DNA of 51,183 bases from Bacillus xiapuensis (GTDB taxonomy: Bacteria; Bacillota; Bacilli; Bacillales; Domibacillaceae), in NCBI RefSeq assembly GCF_002797355.1, contig NZ_KZ454940.1, positions 763,022 to 814,204 on the forward strand. The letters are read 5' to 3'. This document shows positions 29,194 to 37,174 of the stretch, piece by piece. Under the pieces are notes generated by a model. It was not told the DNA's origin. It did not search any database and worked only from the letters and a program-made list of their open reading frames with translations. The first letter of the stretch is position 1; every line of letters begins with the position of its first letter. The position numbers and the translations under genes are program-made.

Positions 29194-30666
29194 GTGAAGC
29201 AGATGACTCATTCGATTACAATCGTCGGTCTTGGAGCGGGAGAGCTCGATCAGCTGCCTTTAGGTATCTATAAGCTGCTGAAGCAGGCTGGCCGAATCTA
29301 TGCTCGAACGGTTGAGCATCCGGCTGTGACGGAACTTCGTGAGGAAGGCGTTCAGTTTATCAGCTTAGACCATATTTACGAAAAGCATGATCAGTTTGCA
29401 GAGGTCTATGAAGAGATCGCGGATGAGCTGGAAGCAGCGGCTGCGGCAGAGAAGCAAGTTGTTTATGCGGTGCCCGGTCATCCTATTATTGCAGAAAAAA
29501 CGGTGCAGATTTTAATAGACAGAGGAGTATCTTCTGAATTGGAGGTAAGGATTGCCGGAGGCCACAGCTTTTTGGATTCCTTGCTGACAGCGGTAGAAAT
29601 AGACCCGATTGACGGTTTTCAATTTCTGGACGGGACAGCCTTAATGAAAGAGGACATCAACATTTTTCAGCATTTGATCATCGCTCAAGTATACGATTCA
29701 TTCGTTGCTTCGGAAGTAAAGCTGACGCTGATGGAAAAATATCCAGATGAACATGCAGTGTATATGGTAACAGCGGCAGGCAGCGCGGCGCAAACGGTCA
29801 AGAAAGTACCGCTATATGAGCTTGATCATCAAGTTGAACTGAACAATTTAACTTCTCTATATGTGCCGCCAATTAAGCAGGAAGAGCATACATACCGTGA
29901 GTTCAGTGTATTGCGGCAAATCATTGCCAAGCTGCGCTCGCCGCAGGGTTGCCCGTGGGACCGCGAGCAAACGCATGAATCACTGAAAAAGTATCTAATT
30001 GAAGAATCGTATGAGCTGCTTGATGCCATTGACCGGCAAAATGATGAAGATATAGTTGAAGAGCTGGGAGATGTGCTTTTGCAAGTGCTGCTGCACGCTC
30101 AAATCGGTGAAGATGAAGGGATGTTTTCAATAGAGGATGTCGTGGCGTCACTAGCCGAGAAAATGGTGCGCCGCCACCCCCACGTATTCGGTGAGACGGA
30201 TGTCCGCAGCGCCCAAGAAGTGATGGCAAACTGGCAAGCGATTAAGCAACAGGAAAAAGGGGAAAAGGACCATTTTCACCTGGATGAGGTCGAGAAGGGG
30301 CTGCCGGCCTTGCTTCGTGCGTATGAGTTGCAAAGGAAAGCGGCGAAAGCGGGATTTGATTGGGATGAAGCGCAAGGCGCAATTCATAAGGCTGAGGAAG
30401 AATGGCAGGAGTTTCTCGCGGAAGTGACAAGCGGGAATAGCAACCGGCAGCTTGAAGAGTTCGGAGATGTCTTATTTTCATTCGTCAATGTAGCCCGGTT
30501 TTATTCCATTCATCCAGAGGAGGCTTTGGCTAAAGCAAATGAAAAATTCTGCCGCCGTTTTTCTCACGTTGAGAAGCGAGTAAAAGCCAGCGGAAGAGCT
30601 TTTCAGGAGTTTACATTAAGTGAGCTGGACGCCTTTTGGGAAGAGGCGAAAAAAACAGAACGGTAA
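29194..30666 (+). CDS. yabN: YabN: tetrapyrrole-methylase-like and MazG fusion
   Basis: A 490-residue fusion. Residues 1 to about 225 have the SAM-dependent tetrapyrrole-methylase fold ([36 protein letters not shown]). Residues 245-490 form two MazG-like NTP pyrophosphohydrolase repeats, with [19 protein letters not shown] and [14 protein letters not shown] holding the metal-binding EExxE/ExxD pattern. The MazG half likely cleans aberrant NTPs; the methylase half's role is unknown. GTG start 29194 with AGGAAAG (ATG 29203 possible). It lies 12 bp after yabM and 14 bp before rqcP. Confidence 0.93.
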   Translation: MKQMTHSITIVGLGAGELDQLPLGIYKLLKQAGRIYARTVEHPAVTELREEGVQFISLDHIYEKHDQFAEVYEEIADELEAAAAAEKQVVYAVPGHPIIAEKTVQILIDRGVSSELEVRIAGGHSFLDSLLTAVEIDPIDGFQFLDGTALMKEDINIFQHLIIAQVYDSFVASEVKLTLMEKYPDEHAVYMVTAAGSAAQTVKKVPLYELDHQVELNNLTSLYVPPIKQEEHTYREFSVLRQIIAKLRSPQGCPWDREQTHESLKKYLIEESYELLDAIDRQNDEDIVEELGDVLLQVLLHAQIGEDEGMFSIEDVVASLAEKMVRRHPHVFGETDVRSAQEVMANWQAIKQQEKGEKDHFHLDEVEKGLPALLRAYELQRKAAKAGFDWDEAQGAIHKAEEEWQEFLAEVTSGNSNRQLEEFGDVLFSFVNVARFYSIHPEEALAKANEKFCRRFSHVEKRVKASGRAFQEFTLSELDAFWEEAKKTER

Positions 30667-30680
30667 AAGGAGAAGAGCAG

Positions 30681-30950
30681 ATGAGTACAATGAGACTGGA
30701 CAAGTTTTTAAAAGTATCAAGAATTATCAAAAGAAGAACATTGGCCAAGGAAGTCGCCGATCAGGGAAGAATCACGATCAACGGCATTGCCGCCAAGGCA
30801 AGCTCCAATGTGAAGGTAGGGGATGAGCTGTCCATTCGTTTAGGGCAGCGCCTGCTTACTGTTCGCGTGGAGCGATTGCAAGAAACAACTAAGAAGGAGG
30901 AAGCGGCGGGAATGTACCAGCTGCTGAAGGAAGAAAGAGTTAACGAATAA
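30681..30950 (+). CDS. rqcP: Ribosome quality control factor RqcP
   Basis: An S4-domain RNA-binding protein of 89 residues (YabO, Hsp15-like). With RqcH it drives alanine tailing on stalled 50S-peptidyl-tRNA complexes by holding the P-site tRNA. The S4 motif spans residues 5-65 ([40 protein letters not shown]). The start is ATG 30681 with AAAGGAG upstream; upstream in-frame codons belong to the yabN end. A sigma-E-like promoter lies just downstream for yabP. Confidence 0.95.
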   Translation: MSTMRLDKFLKVSRIIKRRTLAKEVADQGRITINGIAAKASSNVKVGDELSIRLGQRLLTVRVERLQETTKKEEAAGMYQLLKEERVNE

Positions 30951-30984
30951 TCGAAGGGTTTTATGAAGAATTTATCCTCTTCCC

Positions 30985-31014
30985 CACATAGTTTGATTCT
31001 TCTCTGCATACATT
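30985..31014 (+). promoter_or_regulatory. Probable sigma-E promoter of yabP-yabQ
   Basis: CATACATT (31007-31014) matches the sigma-E -10. ACATAG about 15 bp upstream is a weak -35. yabP and yabQ are mother-cell genes in B. subtilis, which supports the call. Confidence 0.5.
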
Positions 31015-31062
31015 TAGTGGCAAAGCTTGTACTTTGTACGAATGAGATGAGGGGGAGAAGAA

Positions 31063-31362
31063 ATGACGCAATTATATGATTCTGCTGATAAAGGTACGGC
31101 CGCGGAACATGATGTGGTCATGCGGGGAAGAAGGGTAATGGAAATCACAGGTGTGAAGCAAGTAGAGAGCTTTGACAGTGAAGAATTTTTGCTGCTGACG
31201 GTCATGGGAACCCTCACAGTGAAAGGGCAGAATTTGCAAATGAAAAACTTGGATGTCGATAAAGGGCTGGTTGCGATCAAAGGACGGATCTTCAGTTTTG
31301 ACTATTCGGATCACCCGTCAGGCGAAAAATCCAAAGGTCTATTCAATAAACTGTTCAAATGA
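31063..31362 (+). CDS. yabP: Spore protein YabP
   Basis: A 99-residue sporulation protein of the YabP/YqfC family, required with YabQ for proper cortex formation in the mother cell. The conserved core is the RRVMEITGVKQVESFDSEEFLLLT segment with a short beta-rich fold. There is no signal peptide. ATG 31063 has GGGGGAG upstream. The stop codon overlaps the yabQ start (ATGA), so they are translated together. Confidence 0.92.
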   Translation: MTQLYDSADKGTAAEHDVVMRGRRVMEITGVKQVESFDSEEFLLLTVMGTLTVKGQNLQMKNLDVDKGLVAIKGRIFSFDYSDHPSGEKSKGLFNKLFK

Positions 31363-31970
31363 CTCTATCCGTACAGTTTGACACTTTGCTATCCATGATC
31401 GTCATGGGGATTCTTTTTGGAGCGCTGCTCGATACATACCAGCGCTTTTTAAACAGGCCGGTCCGTTCTCGCTGGATTGCTTTTATTTGTGATGTGATTT
31501 TCTGGTGCGCTTATGGCGGTCTCTTATTTTATTGTTTATATGCAATTAATTATGGTGAGGTCCGCTTTTATATATTCCTGGCTGTATTTTGCGGATTTTC
31601 CGCCTATCAAGCGCTCTTTAAATCGATTTACGTAAAGGTGCTTAACGGCCTTATCCTACTATTCATCCGTCTCTTTCAGCTGATCCGCAAGAGCATAGCC
31701 CTGCTTGTGGTTATGCCTATTGCCGTGATGTTGAGATGGATAATCGCCCTCATTCGGATGATCGGTAAAAGCCTTTTGTCCCTTGTCAAAGCAGGTCTTC
31801 GGCTATTATTATTTATAGTAAAGGTCGCGTGCTCGCCTATCCTGCTTATTTGGCGCATGCTTCCCAGTAAGCTGAGAAGGCCGGCAGACCGCTTGCGGAA
31901 AAAGGCAGCAGGAGTTTTCTTAATTGTCAAGAATAAGATAGTCAATACAGCAAATCGTTGGAAAAAATAA
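31359..31970 (+). CDS. yabQ: Spore cortex membrane protein YabQ
   Basis: A 203-residue membrane protein needed for spore cortex formation, targeted to the forespore outer membrane from the mother cell. About 4-5 hydrophobic helices fall at roughly 9-29, 40-62, 66-88 and 108-160, with a basic C-terminal tail. It begins within the yabP stop (ATGA) and ends 16 bp before divIC. Confidence 0.9.
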   Translation: MTLSVQFDTLLSMIVMGILFGALLDTYQRFLNRPVRSRWIAFICDVIFWCAYGGLLFYCLYAINYGEVRFYIFLAVFCGFSAYQALFKSIYVKVLNGLILLFIRLFQLIRKSIALLVVMPIAVMLRWIIALIRMIGKSLLSLVKAGLRLLLFIVKVACSPILLIWRMLPSKLRRPADRLRKKAAGVFLIVKNKIVNTANRWKK

Positions 31971-31986
31971 GCCGGGAGGAAGAGAG

Positions 31987-32385
31987 ATGAGCGGATTAAA
32001 CAAAGAAAAAGTCACAGCGCTGAAAAATGCATTCGTATTTAGCAGGGAGAAGCAGGAACGTTTTCTCGCAAGGCATCGAACAAAGCTGTTTAGAAGATTA
32101 GCAGCATTCGCGATTCTAGCTTCCATTATTGTAGGGCTTCTAGGGTCCACCCTCTATTCTCAAAACGCTCATTTGGAAGAAAAGAAGCAGCAAAAAGAGC
32201 AGGCGCTTGCTTCTTTGAGTGACTTGAAAAAGCAGCAGAAGCAATACGAAGAAGAATTGAAGAAGCTCAATAATGACGAATACATTGCGGAGCTGGCCAG
32301 AAAGAATTATTTCTTTTCAGACAAAGGTGAGGTTATTTTCAATATTCCGGAATCAGATAAGAAGGTTAGAGAGCCAAAAGAATAA
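31987..32385 (+). CDS. divIC: Cell division protein DivIC
   Basis: A bitopic septum protein of the FtsB-like family that forms a complex with FtsL and DivIB in the divisome and is needed for both vegetative and sporulation septa. It has 132 residues: a basic cytoplasmic segment (1-36), one membrane helix (about 37-57) and an extracellular leucine/lysine-rich coiled coil (about 60-95), ending in the conserved NDEYIAELARKNYFFSDKGEVIF region. ATG 31987 has GGGAGGAAG upstream. Confidence 0.95.
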   Translation: MSGLNKEKVTALKNAFVFSREKQERFLARHRTKLFRRLAAFAILASIIVGLLGSTLYSQNAHLEEKKQQKEQALASLSDLKKQQKQYEEELKKLNNDEYIAELARKNYFFSDKGEVIFNIPESDKKVREPKE

Positions 32386-32396
32386 CGGAGGCTGTA

Positions 32397-32424
32397 TTGA
32401 CACCTTTTTTTTACGTAATATAAT
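32397..32424 (+). promoter_or_regulatory. Sigma-A promoter of yabR
   Basis: TTGACA (32397-32402) and TATAAT (32419-32424) are both consensus hexamers, 16 bp apart. Confidence 0.85.
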
Positions 32425-32467
32425 ATAAGGTAAAGCTTGATCATTTCTAAGGAGGAAAAATTTTTTT

Positions 32468-32905
32468 ATGTCAATCGAAGTAGGCAGCAAGTTACAAGGT
32501 AAAGTGACAGGCATCACTAAATTCGGAGCGTTTGTTGAACTGCCAGGTGGCTCAACTGGACTAGTACACATTAGTGAAGTGGCGGATAATTATGTGAAAG
32601 ACATCAATGATCATTTAAAAGTCGGCGATGAGGTAGAAGTGAAAGTTATTAATGTAGAAAATGATGGAAAGATCGGATTATCCATTCGTAAAGCGAAAGA
32701 GCAGCCGCAGCAACAGCAGTCCTATCGCTCCCGTTCTAGAAATAATGATTACCGCTCTAAAGGGCCGAGAGGAAATCATGCTTCTCCAAAAGAAAACTTT
32801 GAACAGAAAATGGCTCGTTTTCTGAAGGATAGTGAGGAACGTCTGTCATCTCTTAAGCGTCAAACGGAGTCACGACGCGGAGGGAGAGGAGCAAAGCGCG
32901 GTTAA
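32468..32905 (+). CDS. yabR: S1-domain RNA-binding protein YabR
   Basis: A 145-residue single S1 (OB-fold) domain protein like general stress protein 13. The S1 fold spans residues 3-75 ([35 protein letters not shown]). The C-terminal 70 residues are low-complexity and basic (Q- and RS-rich, [10 protein letters not shown] end), suited to RNA contact. It probably binds ribosomes or RNA; the precise role is unknown. ATG 32468 has AAGGAGG upstream and a strong promoter of its own. Confidence 0.92.
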   Translation: MSIEVGSKLQGKVTGITKFGAFVELPGGSTGLVHISEVADNYVKDINDHLKVGDEVEVKVINVENDGKIGLSIRKAKEQPQQQQSYRSRSRNNDYRSKGPRGNHASPKENFEQKMARFLKDSEERLSSLKRQTESRRGGRGAKRG

Positions 32906-32963
32906 TTGCTGCCTATTTAATATAATCATAAGCTGATTTGCAAGCGGCTTCCAATTGGAACAG

Positions 32964-33013
32964 CAGCTGTCTGTAAAAGATTGTTTCTTTATCTTTTGCA
33001 GGCAGCTTTTTTG
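32964..33013 (+). terminator. yabR terminator
   Basis: AGCTGtCTGTAAAAGA pairs with TCTTTTGCAGgCAGCT, followed by TTTTTT. Confidence 0.9.
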
Positions 33014-33107
33014 GTGAATCATGAATGATCTTTGAAAGGCCACCTGCTCATATCTTACGCTGAAGATCAATAAGAGAGGAAGCAGCCGCCCCTTTCAAGA
33101 TAGGAAA

Positions 33108-33225
33108 ATCAAAAGCCAAAGCGAAAGAGCGCGGCCGCCAGTTTGGGCCAGCCATGATGCAGGTTGCAATCTTTTCATCAGAGATGAAACAAACCTCCGC
33201 TGCCTGCCAGTTCACTTTACATAAA
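33108..33225 (+). repeat. Dispersed structured repeat, decayed copy (copy E)
   Basis: Shares AAAATCAAAAGCCAAAGCG with the 5' module of copy C, then CATGATGCAGGTTGC, ATCAGAGATGAAACAAAC and CCAGTTCACTTTA with its 3' parts, but lacks the middle hairpin. Confidence 0.55.
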
Positions 33226-33275
33226 AAAACCAGATGGCTGAGGATCACTTGGATCCTTTTCATCTGGTTTTTTTG
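33223..33275 (-). terminator. Terminator of the tRNA pair
   Basis: AAACCAGATG and CATCTGGTTT pair with an inner GGATC/GATCC, flanked by A- and T-runs. On the minus strand it lies directly after tRNA-Glu. Confidence 0.88.
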
Positions 33276-33281
33276 CGCCGA

Positions 33282-33353
33282 TGACCCGTACGGGATTCGA
33301 ACCCGTGTTACCGCCGTGAAAGGGCGGTGTCTTAACCACTTGACCAACGGGCC
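33282..33353 (-). tRNA. tRNA-Glu (anticodon TTC)
   Basis: A 72-base cloverleaf on the minus strand. Acceptor stem GGCCCGT/ACGGGTC, D-arm with GGTCAAGTGGTTAAGAC, anticodon loop CTTTCAC, and T-arm ACGGGTTCGAATCCCGT. The terminal CCA is not encoded. It lies downstream of tRNA-Met in one transcript. Confidence 0.97.
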
Positions 33354-33430
33354 TTGTTGAATATGTCAATAGAAGGTGCTTTTGCTTTGGCTGTTTGAAG
33401 GATCAATAGTAAAGCAACCCGTTTTTCGGA

Positions 33431-33504
33431 TAGCGGCGGAGGGGATCGAACCCACGACCTCACGGGTATGAACCGTACGCTCTAGCCAGCTGAGCTACGC
33501 CGCC
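33431..33504 (-). tRNA. tRNA-Met, elongator (anticodon CAT)
   Basis: A 74-base cloverleaf on the minus strand. Acceptor stem GGCGGCG/CGCCGCT with a G-U first pair, D-arm AGCTCAGCTGGCTAGAGC, anticodon loop TTCATAC and T-arm GTGGGTTCGATCCCC. It lacks the initiator's unpaired first base, so it is the elongator type (an Ile2 isoacceptor cannot be fully excluded). CCA is not encoded. Confidence 0.93.
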
Positions 33505-33793
33505 GAATCAACAAAATGAAGCACAAGAAATATAATACGTCACGGGATAAATAAATGTCAACCTCTTTTTTAAAAAAAGTTTGTCTCCCCTGATGGCAAT
33601 GCCCCGTTTGCCATTAACTCGCACATAAGCCGCTGTATGACTCCGCCTTCAAGGATGAAGAAGGGAATCAAAAGCTTAAGTGTAAGGGTGCGTCAGCCAG
33701 GATGGAGGATGCAACAGTGTGGGATGCGAGATTCCTTCCTTGTTTAAACCTTCATTTTATTGTCGAACGTTTTTTGGAACGAGCCCACTCTTT
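33505..33793. other. tRNA-spoIIE gap: tRNA promoter and decayed repeat
   Basis: After the tRNA promoter this holds a perfect 7-bp ATGGCAA/TTGCCAT hairpin (about 33594-33615), a decayed repeat copy (about 33665-33762; AATCAAAAGC, then CAACAGTGTGGGATG and TTTAAACCTTCATTTTAT), and an upstream 0A-box-like TTGTCGAA at 33760-33767. No gene is seen. Confidence 0.55.
33532..33561 (-). promoter_or_regulatory. Sigma-A promoter of the tRNA pair
   Basis: On the minus strand, TTGACA (complement of 33556-33561) and TATTAT (complement of 33532-33537) are 18 bp apart, about 30 bp upstream of tRNA-Met. Confidence 0.8.
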
Positions 33794-33826
33794 TTGACAA
33801 AGTTTGAACAAAAGCTCCGTTATAAT
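33793..33826 (+). promoter_or_regulatory. Spo0A-activated promoter of spoIIE
   Basis: TTGACA (33794-33799) and TATAAT (33821-33826) are exact hexamers separated by 21 bp. That spacing is the hallmark of the Spo0A-P-dependent spoIIE and spoIIG promoters of B. subtilis. On the minus strand TTTGTCAAA (33793-33801) is a 0A box overlapping the -35, and another core TGTCGAA lies at 33761-33767. Confidence 0.9.
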
Positions 33827-33859
33827 GATCAGCAAAGATTACGAATAGGAGTGTGAACA

Positions 33860-36355
33860 ATGGAGAGAGTGGAAAGAAACTTGGTGGAGCCTGGAAATCA
33901 CGTAGATTTAGAGGAAACAAAATTAGAAGTGTTCAAGGGGTTGAAAAGCTTTTCTTTGCAGCTGCAGTCGTGGATGCTGGAAAAAGGTTTTATCTTATTG
34001 CTAATTGGTTTTCTTTTGGGGCGCGCGTTGATCCTTTCGCATATCACTCCCTTCGCCCTGCCATTCTTTGCTGCTGTCTTTATGCTGAGGAGAGAGTGCG
34101 CCCCGCTTGCATTAGTTGGCCTGTTGGCAGGATCTTTGACTTTATCCATTGAACAGATCAGCTATTCCTTTTGTACGGTAGCGGTCTTTCTGCTTTCTTA
34201 CCGGCTGTTAAAGAAATTTCACAAGGAGGATGCCGTATCCTTGCCTTTTTATGTCTTCTTTACCGTCCTCGGTGTGAAGCTGAGCTTCGCTTATGTGCTG
34301 AATGATCAGCTTATAAGCGGATATGATGTTTTAATATCGGCCATTGAATCTTCACTGGCTTTCATTTTGACACTTATATTTATGCAGGCTATTCCGTTTT
34401 TATCACTAAATAAGCGGCTGAAAACATTAAAAATAGAAGAAATTGTAAGTTTGATCATTATGCTGGCTTCGATCACCTCGGGAACGATCGGCTGGTCGGT
34501 GTACGGCCTTTCCATTGAACATGTTTTTTCAAGGTATTTAGTGCTGATTTTCTCCTTCGTTTCTGGTGCGGCTGTGGGCTCGACTGTCGGAGTTGTAACC
34601 GGTTTGATCTTTAGCTTAGCCAGCGTGTCCAGCTTTTTTCAGATGAGCTTGCTGGCTTTTGCCGGGCTGCTCGGCGGGCTCCTAAAAGAATGGAGGAGGG
34701 CGGGAGCTGCAGCGGGCTTGCTGACGGCTACGCTGCTTGCGGGAATGTACAGCGAAAGCGGTACTCCCCTTGCTCTATCGCTGTACGAATCATTAGCCGC
34801 CATCGCTTTATTATTTTTAACCCCTAAAGCCATCACAGACCAATTGGCGAAGCTCATTCCAGGCACATCCGAGCATTCACAGGAACAGCAGCAATACTTA
34901 AGGAAAATGAGAGATGTAACAGCCAACAGAGTCGAACAGTTTTCGGAAGTGTTCCACGCGCTGTCGAAAAGTTTTTCCCAATATAATATAGATATTCTGG
35001 ATGACTGCGAGGAGCGAGAGCTTGATATCTTCTTAAGTCATGTAACAGAAAAGACCTGTCAAACCTGCTTTAAAAAAGAGCATTGCTGGGCGCAAAACTT
35101 TCAGCAGACGTATCATTTAATGAGCGATGTGCTATATGAGCTCGATGAAGGACAAGAAACTTTATCGCAGAAGCTTTCGAAAGAGCTGGACAAGCATTGC
35201 TTCCGGGCGAAGCGAGTAGAGGAAGCGATTCAGCAGCAATTAACCTATTATCAAGCGAATCAAAAGCTGAAAAAACAAGTGTATGACAGCAGGAAGCTAG
35301 TGGCTGAACAGCTGCGCGGCGTATCGGAGGTGATGAGCGACTTTGCTGAAGAAATTCAGCGAGAGCGGGAAAATCACCACCAGCAAGAAGAGCAAATATT
35401 GGAGGCGATTGAATCGTTTGGGATGGAGATTGAACAAATTGATATATATAGTTTACAAAAGAGCAACGTCGATATTGAAATGATTATTCCATATGCGAGC
35501 AGTCAGCACGGAGAATGCCATAAGCTGCTCGCTCCGATGCTATCGGATATTTTAGGTGACAATGTCATCGTGCATAAAGAGGAATGTGAAGGCGGCCCGG
35601 CCGGCGTTTGCCAGGTGGTGTTTCGCTCAGCTAAGGCCTTCACTGTCGAAACGGGTGCGGCTCATGCAGCGAAAGGCGGAGGGCTGGTTTCTGGTGACAG
35701 CTATTCCACAATTGAATTAGGGGCCGGGAAATACGCAGTAGCCATCAGTGACGGAATGGGCAATGGCGAGCGGGCTCATCATGAAAGCCATGAAACCTTG
35801 CGCCTGCTGCAGCAAATTTTAAAATCCGGCATTGAGGAAACCGTTGCTATTAAATCGGTGAACTCCATTTTGCAATTAAGAACAACGGATGAAATCTTCT
35901 CCACACTGGACTTGGTGATTATTGATTTGCAGGATGCGATGGCTAATTTTCTAAAGGTAGGCTCTACGCCTAGCTTTATTAAAAGGGGCAGCAAAATTAT
36001 CAAAGTAGAGGCGAGTAATTTGCCCATTGGCATTCTGCAAGAATTTGAGGTGGATGTCGTTAGTGAACAACTGAAATCAGGCGATTTAGTCATCATGATG
36101 AGTGATGGCGTGTTTGAAGGACCAAGAAATGTGGAGAACAACGATTTATGGATGAAAAGGAAAATATCGGAATTAGAAACGGATGACCCGCAAATGATAG
36201 CCGATCTCCTGATGGAGGAAGTGATTCGGACGAGAGCTGGAGAAATTGAAGATGATATGACGGTAGTGGTGGCAAAGGTAGAGCATAACCTGCCAAAGTG
36301 GGCCTCCATACCGGTGCATGTCAGGAATTCTAAAACCAAAAAGAAAATTTCCTGA
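33860..36355 (+). CDS. spoIIE: Stage II sporulation protein E, serine phosphatase
   Basis: A PP2C phosphatase that dephosphorylates SpoIIAA to activate sigma-F in the forespore, and helps polar septation through FtsZ. It has 831 residues. About ten membrane helices fall in residues 40-330; a central FtsZ-binding/oligomerisation region with CQTCFKKEHCW near 395 follows; the PP2C domain covers about 590-820. Metal-binding aspartates D631 (ISDGMGNGERA) and D749 (MMSDGVFEG) are present. ATG 33860 has AGGAGTG upstream. Spo0A-type promoter above. Confidence 0.98.
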   Translation: MERVERNLVEPGNHVDLEETKLEVFKGLKSFSLQLQSWMLEKGFILLLIGFLLGRALILSHITPFALPFFAAVFMLRRECAPLALVGLLAGSLTLSIEQISYSFCTVAVFLLSYRLLKKFHKEDAVSLPFYVFFTVLGVKLSFAYVLNDQLISGYDVLISAIESSLAFILTLIFMQAIPFLSLNKRLKTLKIEEIVSLIIMLASITSGTIGWSVYGLSIEHVFSRYLVLIFSFVSGAAVGSTVGVVTGLIFSLASVSSFFQMSLLAFAGLLGGLLKEWRRAGAAAGLLTATLLAGMYSESGTPLALSLYESLAAIALLFLTPKAITDQLAKLIPGTSEHSQEQQQYLRKMRDVTANRVEQFSEVFHALSKSFSQYNIDILDDCEERELDIFLSHVTEKTCQTCFKKEHCWAQNFQQTYHLMSDVLYELDEGQETLSQKLSKELDKHCFRAKRVEEAIQQQLTYYQANQKLKKQVYDSRKLVAEQLRGVSEVMSDFAEEIQRERENHHQQEEQILEAIESFGMEIEQIDIYSLQKSNVDIEMIIPYASSQHGECHKLLAPMLSDILGDNVIVHKEECEGGPAGVCQVVFRSAKAFTVETGAAHAAKGGGLVSGDSYSTIELGAGKYAVAISDGMGNGERAHHESHETLRLLQQILKSGIEETVAIKSVNSILQLRTTDEIFSTLDLVIIDLQDAMANFLKVGSTPSFIKRGSKIIKVEASNLPIGILQEFEVDVVSEQLKSGDLVIMMSDGVFEGPRNVENNDLWMKRKISELETDDPQMIADLLMEEVIRTRAGEIEDDMTVVVAKVEHNLPKWASIPVHVRNSKTKKKIS

Positions 36356-36439
36356 CAGTCGTAAGGCATGAGGTTAAGGTATATTTTCCTTTCGTTTTGG
36401 CGAGGATGGAGCTAACGCTAAAAGATGGAGGGGAACTAA

Positions 36440-37174
36440 ATGAAAACAGGTACCATCAAGCAAATCTTGTTGCTGACAGACGGCTGCTCCAACCATGGTG
36501 AAGATCCGGTGGCAATGGCTACTTTAGCTGCTGAACAAGGAATCACGGTGAATGTGATCGGCATTATCGGCAACGAGACTGCTCATTCGCGCGGACTGCA
36601 TGAAATTGATCAGATTGCCTTATCGGGAGGCGGCATCAGCCAGGCGGTCTATGCCTCTCAGCTGTCCCAAACGGTTCAAATGGTGACTAGGCAGGCGATG
36701 ACCCAAACTCTCCAGGGAGTGGTCAATCAACAATTGAAGCAAATATTCAGCAGCGACACCGCTCTGGAATCCCTGCCGCCAGAAAAGAGGGGAGAGGTGA
36801 TGGAAGTCGTTGATGAATTAGGAGAGACTGCTAATTTAGAAGTGCTGATTTTGGTGGACATGAGCGCCAGCATGACAGAAAAGCTGCCTACAGTGAAAGA
36901 AGCGCTCCTGGATCTTTCCCTAAGCATGAACGCCCGCATGGGAAAAAATCTATTTTCTTTATATATATTTCCCGGGAAAAAGAAAGAGGTCGAACAGCTT
37001 TTAGGGTGGACGCCTAAGCTGGATTCAATGACCTCCTTATTTTCCAAGCTTTCGCCGGGCGGCTTAACCCCGACGGGACCGGCCATTCGTGAAGCCATTT
37101 CCCAATTTATGAAAAAAAGTCATATTGAAGGCAGGCTGCCTTATGATGATGAATACATCGAAAGATCCATTTAA
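36440..37174 (+). CDS. yabS: VWA-like domain protein YabS
   Basis: A 244-residue von Willebrand factor A-like protein found between spoIIE and yabT in the Bacillus group; no function is established that I know of. LLLTDGCSNHGEDP (T13-G15) resembles the fourth strand TDG motif, and DMSAS (D140) resembles the MIDAS start DxSxS, but these occur in the reverse of the usual VWA order. ATG 36440 has GGAGGGG upstream. Its end overlaps the yabT start by 32 bases. The palindrome at 36967 lies inside it. Confidence 0.88.
   Translation: MKTGTIKQILLLTDGCSNHGEDPVAMATLAAEQGITVNVIGIIGNETAHSRGLHEIDQIALSGGGISQAVYASQLSQTVQMVTRQAMTQTLQGVVNQQLKQIFSSDTALESLPPEKRGEVMEVVDELGETANLEVLILVDMSASMTEKLPTVKEALLDLSLSMNARMGKNLFSLYIFPGKKKEVEQLLGWTPKLDSMTSLFSKLSPGGLTPTGPAIREAISQFMKKSHIEGRLPYDDEYIERSI
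36967..36980. promoter_or_regulatory. Candidate Noc-binding site
   Basis: ATTTCCCGGGAAAA matches the Noc consensus ATTTCCCGGGAAAT at 13 of 14 positions. It lies within yabS. One site in this window would fit the roughly 70 sites known genome-wide in B. subtilis. Confidence 0.55.

Larger units (their letters stand above)
32906..33281. other. yabR-tRNA gap: two terminators and a decayed repeat copy
   Basis: A 376-bp gap with no gene. It holds the yabR terminator (32964-33013), a decayed repeat copy (about 33108-33225), and the tRNA terminator (33223-33275), which works on the minus strand. Confidence 0.65.
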
